NCBI GenBank assembly: GCA_937935995.1
Contig: CALGXF010000049.1
Location: 1 to 9,729 of the forward strand
DNA: 9,729 nucleotides
DNA from: an uncultured Alphaproteobacteria bacterium
GTDB lineage: Bacteria > Pseudomonadota > Alphaproteobacteria > CAAHEQ01 > UBA3637
Direction: 5' to 3'
In this document: piece after piece, positions 6,361-9,729 of the stretch
How positions within the stretch are numbered: position 1 is the stretch's first letter
Layout: each line of letters opens with the position of its first letter
Notes under the pieces: model-generated
Seen by the model: only the letters and a program-made list of their open reading frames with translations
Told to the model about the DNA's origin: nothing
The model's database searches: none
Made by a program: the position numbers and the translations under genes

Positions 6361-8013
6361 TTATTTTTTGAACGGCAACGGTTTTGTCCGGCACGCATGG
6401 AATAAATCCATGTTTTCATCATACGTTTTACTGTCAACTTCCATCAATCCCAATAATGAATGGAACAAATTGTCATGTGTATATTGGCGTGCATGCCCTT
6501 CACGACGCAAACAATCATAATCAATGTGATCTTCACGTTTCATATTTTCACTCATCCAAATAATCATCGGCACTTCTTTTTGCTCTGCCGGTGCTATTTT
6601 ATAAGGGAAACCATGCAAATACACATTGTTCTCGCCCAAAGATTCTCCATGATCCGACACATAAATCAAGCCCGATTCAAACTGCGGGAATTTTTTCAAC
6701 ATGTCAATCGCCGAAGAAATAATGTAATCCGTATACAAAATCGTATTGTCATATGTATTAACGATTTGTTCGTTTGTACAATTTTGGATATCAGCCGTAT
6801 CACATGTCGGCCGGAAAACTTTAAATTCATCCGGATAGCGGTTATAATATGTTGGTCCGTGGCTACCCATCGTGTGTAAAACAATGACCGTATCTTTTGT
6901 GATATTTTTCAACCGTTCTTCCAATCCATCCAAAAGAACCTCATCCCAACAGTAATCTTTTTGGCAGTATTTCGGATGCTGAGTCTGAACCATGTCTTCG
7001 TACTGAACCCGCGCGCACACACCTTTACAGCCATCATCATTTTCCAACCAAATGACGTCATATCCTCCGGTTTGCAGCAAGTCCAACACATTTTCCCGAT
7101 TTTTAGCATCATCAGCATCAAACCCGGCGCGCGTCATATTAGAAAACATACACGGAACGGATACAGCCGTTGCCGTCCCGCAAGAACTGACTTCCTTGAA
7201 ATACACAATGTCCTGTTTGGACAAAAGCGGATTTGTATTGCGTTCATAGCCGTCCAAAGAAAAGTTCTTTGCCCGTGCCGTTTCTCCGACAATGAAAATT
7301 AAAACCGTTTTATAATCGTCTTCATACGGCGTCAACTTTGCGTCTTTGTCCAGATGAACAAAGGGTTGTTGTTTCTTAAACCGGCGTTGAAAATAACGGC
7401 ACGTCGAATAAGTGTAATTAATGGTGTTCAGCAATTTACGCACATCCCGATTATTGCGCCCGAACGCTGCATATTCTTTATAAGACGATGCCGCAAAACC
7501 GCCGATAACCAACAAAGACAACCCAACCCAAATCAGGCGCGTTTTCAGCTCTTTTAAAAACGGCCGATACTCGATTTTAGCCACCATCAACAACGCAAAC
7601 GGAATAATGCCGGTTACCAACACCCAGACAACCCCTGACCAAGTTATTAAATCCCGCGCTTCCCGCACATTGGTTTCGAATACGTTGCGAATCATATCCG
7701 TGTCAATGTAAACGCCTAAATTAAACATTAAATAATTTGTCGCGCTGGAAATAAGCAAGAAAGTCCCTATCACCGGCTTTGTCACATACGGAACAACGAA
7801 CAGACTGAAAACCCACAACAGCGGAACCGTTATAAAAAACAGTAAAGAAACGGCAAACACAAAAACGGAAAAATTCGTTATTTCCAAATGCTGCGCAACA
7901 TAACGCCAAAAACTGAAATTTAAGACAAACCCGAAATAAAGGGAAAGAATAACAATTAACGTTTGGCTTTTAACCGTTAATTTTGAATGCATTTTTTGCC
8001 ACGCGGATAACAT
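6361..8013 (-). CDS. eptA: EptA-like phosphoethanolamine--lipid A transferase
   Basis: A 550-residue inner-membrane enzyme of the EptA/MCR family. It transfers phosphoethanolamine from phosphatidylethanolamine to lipid A phosphates on the periplasmic face, lowering negative charge and binding of cationic peptides. An N-terminal block of about five membrane segments (roughly 18-175) precedes the alkaline-phosphatase-like domain (about 235-540). Catalytic and zinc residues are in place: Glu244 (GETAR), nucleophile Thr280 (SCGTAT), His385 (GSHGP), Asp454-His455 (SDHGE) and His467 (LHG). These correspond to MCR-1 Glu246, Thr285, His395, Asp465, His466 and His478. Cysteine pairs such as Cys278/288 and Cys404/412 match the family's disulfides. 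Length is normal. AAAGGAG lies 8 nt before the ATG. It diverges from the cationic secreted protein gene and is followed by the ABC exporter. Activity on this organism's lipid A is inferred. Confidence 0.9.
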   Translation of the reverse strand: MLSAWQKMHSKLTVKSQTLIVILSLYFGFVLNFSFWRYVAQHLEITNFSVFVFAVSLLFFITVPLLWVFSLFVVPYVTKPVIGTFLLISSATNYLMFNLGVYIDTDMIRNVFETNVREARDLITWSGVVWVLVTGIIPFALLMVAKIEYRPFLKELKTRLIWVGLSLLVIGGFAASSYKEYAAFGRNNRDVRKLLNTINYTYSTCRYFQRRFKKQQPFVHLDKDAKLTPYEDDYKTVLIFIVGETARAKNFSLDGYERNTNPLLSKQDIVYFKEVSSCGTATAVSVPCMFSNMTRAGFDADDAKNRENVLDLLQTGGYDVIWLENDDGCKGVCARVQYEDMVQTQHPKYCQKDYCWDEVLLDGLEERLKNITKDTVIVLHTMGSHGPTYYNRYPDEFKVFRPTCDTADIQNCTNEQIVNTYDNTILYTDYIISSAIDMLKKFPQFESGLIYVSDHGESLGENNVYLHGFPYKIAPAEQKEVPMIIWMSENMKREDHIDYDCLRREGHARQYTHDNLFHSLLGLMEVDSKTYDENMDLFHACRTKPLPFKK

Positions 8014-8042
8014 GCTTTTTCTCCTTTAAAAAAATAAAAAGT

Positions 8043-8070
8043 ATTATATATGTATTCATCATTTTGACAA
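8043..8070 (-). promoter_or_regulatory. Promoter of the eptA-ABC unit
   Basis: On the minus strand TTGTCA (8070-8065) is followed after 16 bp by a consensus TATAAT (8048-8043). The leader is about 22 nt and carries the AAAGGAG site. The flanking divergent intergenic region (8014-8216) is extremely A+T rich, with long A and T runs. I see no clear two-component direct repeat. Confidence 0.65.
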
Positions 8071-8162
8071 AGAAATAATATAGAAAAATTTAAAAAAATA
8101 TTTTATTTATTTAAAAAACAAGATGTTAATAAAATTATTTTCTTTTAGACAAAAAAGTTGTA

Positions 8163-8190
8163 TTGACAATTCATTTATCTGTGTTAAACT
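8163..8190 (+). promoter_or_regulatory. Promoter of the cationic secreted protein gene
   Basis: A consensus TTGACA (8163-8168) is followed after 16 bp by TAAACT (8185-8190). The start would lie near 8197, leaving a leader of about 20 nt with a strong AAGGAGG site. It is back to back with the eptA promoter, about 90 bp apart between the -35 boxes. Confidence 0.6.
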
Positions 8191-8216
8191 GAATAAAACA
8201 AATGAAGGAGGTCAAT

Positions 8217-8579
8217 ATGTCCCGTCCGCACAGATTCATTTCTTTTTTGAAAAAACCGTTTATTTTATTAACACTCGGCGCTGCTTTTTTATTCACACCG
8301 TTACAAAGCCACGCCAGAGAAAGTTTCAGCATAACATGGCGCGGCTGGCTCACGCGGTGGACATATCGCTGGAATTCCGATAAAAAACATTACAAACGAT
8401 ATCATCGCCCGCCTCAACCGCCACGTCGAACCAGACCCGTTCGCCGACCGAGACCGCCTCGCCGGCCGCGACGCACAGATATCATGAATGCATCACCACA
8501 GTTTCAAAAAAGAGCAAGCCATTTACTGTACACAGGGACTGTTCTTGCCCAAAATCAAAAAGAGCGTGGCGTCAGTTAG
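8217..8579 (+). CDS. Small exported Trp/Arg- and Pro/Arg-rich cationic protein, family not recognised
   Basis: I do not recognise this 120-residue protein. Residues 1-33 form a clear Sec signal peptide: basic start, hydrophobic core about 14-29, and cleavage predicted after S-H-A (Ala33). The mature part opens with a Trp/Arg segment (Trp41, 44, 48, 52 with Arg42, 47, 51). Their 3-4 residue spacing would put the tryptophans on one helix face. A strongly basic region (56-86) follows, dominated by Pro and Arg, for example RPVRRPRPPRRPRR at 73-86. The tail (87-120) is an ordinary polar sequence. Start choice: AAGGAGG (8205-8211) is 5 nt before the ATG at 8217, while the ATG at 8202 precedes that site. 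The DNA of the Pro/Arg stretch is far richer in G+C than its surroundings because of CCN and CGN codons. It is a monocistron with its own promoter and terminator. It could be an antimicrobial-like peptide precursor, a surface or polyanion-binding protein, or a lineage-specific envelope protein. Confidence 0.75.
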   Translation: MSRPHRFISFLKKPFILLTLGAAFLFTPLQSHARESFSITWRGWLTRWTYRWNSDKKHYKRYHRPPQPPRRTRPVRRPRPPRRPRRTDIMNASPQFQKRASHLLYTGTVLAQNQKERGVS

Positions 8580-8587
8580 CCTCCTCA

Positions 8588-8621
8588 AAAGCCCGAAATC
8601 ATACCTTTCGGGCTTTTTTTA
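8588..8621 (+). terminator. Strong rho-independent terminator
   Basis: AAAAGCCCGAAA (8588-8599) and TTTCGGGCTTTT (8607-8618) form a perfect 12-bp stem with a 7-nt loop, followed by further T. It ends the cationic protein transcript just before the ssrA promoter. The A run on the 5' side gives U-tract potential on the other strand as well. Confidence 0.9.
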
Positions 8622-8622
8622 T

Positions 8623-8650
8623 TGATTTTCGGCTTTTTTTCTTTTATAAT
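8623..8650 (+). promoter_or_regulatory. Promoter of the pre-tmRNA
   Basis: TTGATT (8623-8628), a 16-bp spacer and a consensus TATAAT (8645-8650) place the transcript start near 8657. That is just ahead of the acceptor half of ssrA. Confidence 0.6.
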
Positions 8651-8697
8651 GAATTTGTCAAGCAATTGACTATGATACTAAACGGGAAGCGAAATAG

Positions 8698-8736
8698 GCG
8701 TAGTGGACTCGGGGGCGGTACCCGACACCTCCACCA
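8698..8736 (+). other. tmRNA acceptor piece 3' part: T-arm and CCA end
   Basis: This holds the linking-helix strand (8698-8705), the T-stem and loop (8709-8725), the acceptor strand (8726-8732) and ACCA (8733-8736). The 7-nt T-loop reads GGCGGTA, which departs from the canonical TTCRA pattern of tRNAs. I cannot compare it here with other permuted tmRNAs. Confidence 0.75.
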
Positions 8737-8840
8737 AAAAAGGAACGATACAATCGGGGGTGACATAGGTTCGACACGCGTAGTAAAGGCTTTTTCTTGT
8801 ATCCGGCATTGTACCGCCGTTATCGGGCTATTTATTAAAT

Positions 8841-8879
8841 GCGAATGATAATTTCGTTCCGGTCGCTCGCGCTGCTTAG
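8841..8879 (+). other. tmRNA tag-peptide reading frame
   Basis: From the resume codon GCG (8841) the frame encodes ANDNFVPVARAA and ends at TAG (8877-8879). Adding the alanine carried by the tmRNA gives A-ANDNFVPVARAA. The A-N-D-N-F start matches the Caulobacter tag AANDNFAEEFAVAA, and the terminal Ala-Ala is the usual ClpX-recognised end. The third-from-last residue here is Arg, not the more familiar Leu or Val. Confidence 0.92.
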
Positions 8880-8933
8880 TGCAGCCTAGCGGCAAATCAA
8901 TCCCTTGGGCTATGAACGCCTAAGGTGGGGATT

Positions 8934-8967
8934 GGGGTTTTCCTAGCAACAGAAAAACCCCGCTTTT
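8934..8967 (+). terminator. Weak intrinsic terminator after ssrA
   Basis: GGGGTTTT (8934-8941) pairs with AAAACCCC (8954-8961) across a 12-nt loop, but it is followed only by GC and four T. The short T tract and the closeness of sspB (ATG at 8991) suggest partial read-through. Its first base touches the final tmRNA hairpin. Confidence 0.65.
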
Positions 8968-8990
8968 GCCGAATAAAAAGGGTTCTGCGC

Positions 8991-9416
8991 ATGGGATACA
9001 ATTATCAGGAAATCGTACAAAAAGCTTTTTTAAAAGTCGTTCAAGATATTTTAACCGATATCAGCCAAAACGGGTTGCCCGATCCGCATCATTTCTACAT
9101 CACTTTTTCCACAAAGCATCCGGATGTTCAAATGCCGGCGTTTTTAAAAGAGCAGTACACCGATGAAATGACGATTGTTTTACAGCACCAATTTCAAAAC
9201 TTAACGGTCGAAGATGATTTTTTTGAAGTCGATTTATCTTTCTCCGGCCAATATACAACTTTACATATTCCGTTTCCTGCCCTGATTTCGTTTGTGGATC
9301 CGTCGGCTCAATTTGCGTTGCAGTTCCTGCCGGCTCTTTACCAAAAGAAAGAAGAAAAAATCGAACACGAAGAGGCTGAAGTTATTGATTTAAATGCCAT
9401 TCGGAAAAAGCAATGA
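8991..9416 (+). CDS. sspB: SspB family ClpXP adaptor
   Basis: SspB binds the ssrA tag on rescued polypeptides and tethers them to ClpX for degradation by ClpXP in the cytoplasm. The 141-residue product has the family layout: an N-terminal helix (about 3-21), the conserved HFYITFSTKHPDVQMP strand region (about 29-44), the tag-binding beta domain to about 115, a charged flexible linker (Lys/Glu-rich, about 116-130) and a short C-terminal motif VIDLNAIRKK. In SspB proteins that last element docks on the ClpX zinc domain. I use ATG 8991 (AAAAGGG just upstream) and reject the in-frame GTG at 8925, because the extra 22 codons lie in the tmRNA hairpin and terminator. I see no separate promoter between ssrA and sspB. 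It overlaps the next gene by an ATGA junction. Confidence 0.9.
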   Translation: MGYNYQEIVQKAFLKVVQDILTDISQNGLPDPHHFYITFSTKHPDVQMPAFLKEQYTDEMTIVLQHQFQNLTVEDDFFEVDLSFSGQYTTLHIPFPALISFVDPSAQFALQFLPALYQKKEEKIEHEEAEVIDLNAIRKKQ

Positions 9417-9619
9417 AAAAGAAATCCGTCGTTTTGTTTGGTCACGCAACCAGTGTTTCATTAGAAGATGAATTTTGGCAAGCGCTCCGAAATATTGCCG
9501 ACACACAGCAAATATCTGTCAGTGCGCTTATTGCACAAATTGATGAAAACCGGACAACGAATTTATCCAGTGCTCTACGCGTTTATGTCTTAAAGCAACT
9601 GCAAAGTTCTAAAAATTAA
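9413..9619 (+). CDS. Small ribbon-helix-helix domain protein
   Basis: A 68-residue protein of the RHH_4 type (PF13467 as I remember it). The basic N-terminal strand KKKSVVLFGHATSVSLED (2-19) is followed by two helices (about 20-31 and 36-45) and a final segment NLSSALRVYVLKQL (50-63) characteristic of the family. RHH folds bind DNA as dimers through the N-terminal strand, but this subfamily's target and role are not established to my knowledge. The gene often accompanies sspB in alphaproteobacteria (recalled, not checked). The ATGA overlap implies translational coupling with sspB. Confidence 0.85.
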   Translation: MKKKSVVLFGHATSVSLEDEFWQALRNIADTQQISVSALIAQIDENRTTNLSSALRVYVLKQLQSSKN

Positions 9620-9628
9620 TTTTTAATA

Positions 9629-9657
9629 TTGAATCTTAATGATAAATCATCCATAAT
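9629..9657 (+). promoter_or_regulatory. Candidate promoter of the truncated right-edge gene
   Basis: TTGAAT (9629-9634), a 17-bp spacer and CATAAT (9652-9657) lie in the A+T-rich gap after the RHH gene. The start near 9664 gives a leader of about 18 nt containing AAGGAG. Confidence 0.45.
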
Positions 9658-9681
9658 ATTTCCAACAAATAAGGAGATACA

Positions 9682-9729
9682 ATGGCACGCATCAGGTTAA
9701 TAACACACTCTACCCCCCCCCCCAGAAAA
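9682..9729 (+). CDS. Start of a gene truncated by the right edge
   Basis: The ATG at 9682 follows AAGGAG (9671-9676) by 5 nt and a plausible promoter, so a real gene start is likely. Only 16 codons are visible (M-A-R-I-R-L-I-T-H-S-T-P-P-P-Q-K), which is too little to name a family. Codons 11-15 are made from the C11 tract. Any miscount or real length variation there would change the frame, so the residues after Thr11 are unreliable. Confidence 0.5.
   Translation, partial: MARIRLITHSTPPPRK
9713..9723 (+). repeat. C11 homopolymer inside the right-edge gene
   Basis: Eleven consecutive C lie 31 bp after the ATG at 9682. Such tracts slip readily during replication and also cause sequencing and assembly errors. 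A second run of seven C forms the extreme left edge of the window (1-7). Confidence 0.85.

Larger units (their letters stand above)
8657..8934 (+). ncRNA. ssrA: Circularly permuted two-piece tmRNA (alphaproteobacterial type)
   Basis: tmRNA rescues stalled ribosomes and adds a degradation tag. The gene is permuted. The acceptor half comes first and ends in the acceptor 3' strand CACCTCC, discriminator A and encoded CCA (8726-8736). After 19 bp (8737-8755) comes the acceptor 5' strand GGGGGTG (8756-8762), which pairs with it in 7 bp including one G-U. A T-arm (stem TCGGG 8709-8713 with CCCGA 8721-8725, 7-nt loop) abuts the acceptor strand. CACGCGT (8775-8781) can pair with GCGTAGTG (8698-8705), leaving one A bulged, as the helix joining the two pieces. 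The tag frame is at 8841-8879, and a closing hairpin CAATCCC/GGGATTG (8898-8904 with 8928-8934) ends the coding piece. In relatives the intervening bases are removed to give two RNAs. The exact outer ends are estimated. The arrangement itself is strong evidence for an alphaproteobacterium. Confidence 0.93.

Noticed and set aside
6460..6879. Plus-strand open frame of 139 codons inside eptA
   Set aside because: It lies wholly opposite the conserved catalytic domain of EptA and looks like an antisense shadow with skewed composition.
8064..8095. Plus-strand TTGACA at 8064 as an extra promoter
   Set aside because: No acceptable -10 box lies 16-18 bp downstream. The site overlaps the well-formed minus-strand eptA promoter.
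8202..8216. Alternative ATG at 8202 for the cationic protein
   Set aside because: It precedes the strong AAGGAGG site, which is correctly spaced for the ATG at 8217, and it would place extra charged residues before a normal signal peptide.
8644..8895. Minus-strand open frame of 83 codons
   Set aside because: It is antisense to the structured tmRNA and has no ribosome site or recognisable content.
8925..8990. GTG start at 8925 extending sspB by 22 codons
   Set aside because: The extension falls in the last tmRNA helix and terminator, and the extra residues do not resemble SspB. ATG 8991 has a better upstream context.
1..9729. CRISPR array, insertion sequence, prophage or tRNA gene
   Set aside because: I saw no regularly spaced repeats, transposase motifs, terminal inverted repeats, phage genes or tRNA cloverleaf apart from the tRNA-like part of tmRNA.

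Overview
The window looks like chromosomal DNA of a low-G+C (roughly 40% by eye) alphaproteobacterium, possibly a host-associated lineage. The strongest evidence is a circularly permuted, two-piece tmRNA gene (about 8657-8934). Its acceptor half with an encoded CCA lies upstream of its coding half, and its tag begins A-N-D-N-F. Directly behind it are an alphaproteobacterial-type SspB and a small ribbon-helix-helix protein. EptA, Dps and the Gram-negative-style signal peptides agree with this. Both ends carry C homopolymers (7 C at the left edge, 11 C at 9713-9723), so this may be a contig that broke at C tracts.

Layout. 1-426 (+): a possible C-terminal remnant of an upstream gene, then a DUF4186 protein. 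418-2841 (-): a redox cluster read right to left, with an exported double-CMD/cupin protein, a cysteine-motif FMN reductase-like flavoprotein and a membrane-anchored flavodoxin. Upstream is a 19-bp-spacer promoter with a dyad in the spacer, the hallmark of MerR-family control. 2977-3556 (-): dps with terminator and a possible promoter. 3579-4530 (-): an unrecognised two-TM protein with a long helical extracytoplasmic part and a C-terminal CPYCG knuckle, with its own promoter and terminator. 4534-8013 (-): eptA followed by an ABC exporter half-transporter, likely cotranscribed. 8043-8621 (+): divergent from eptA, a small secreted cationic Trp/Arg/Pro-rich protein with its own promoter and strong terminator. 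8623-9619 (+): ssrA, sspB and the RHH gene. 9629-9729 (+): a promoter and the first codons of a truncated gene carrying the C11 tract.

How the genes work together. ssrA and sspB are partners in one pathway: tmRNA tags stalled nascent chains and SspB delivers tagged chains to ClpXP. Here they sit 24 bp apart beyond the ssrA terminator, with no visible separate sspB promoter. The eptA/ABC unit diverges from the gene for the cationic secreted protein. EptA enzymes reduce surface negative charge and protect against cationic peptides, so a peptide-plus-protection arrangement is a testable but unproven idea. The redox cluster and Dps suggest a general oxidative/electrophile stress theme in the left half. 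No rRNA, tRNA, CRISPR array, insertion sequence or phage gene was seen.
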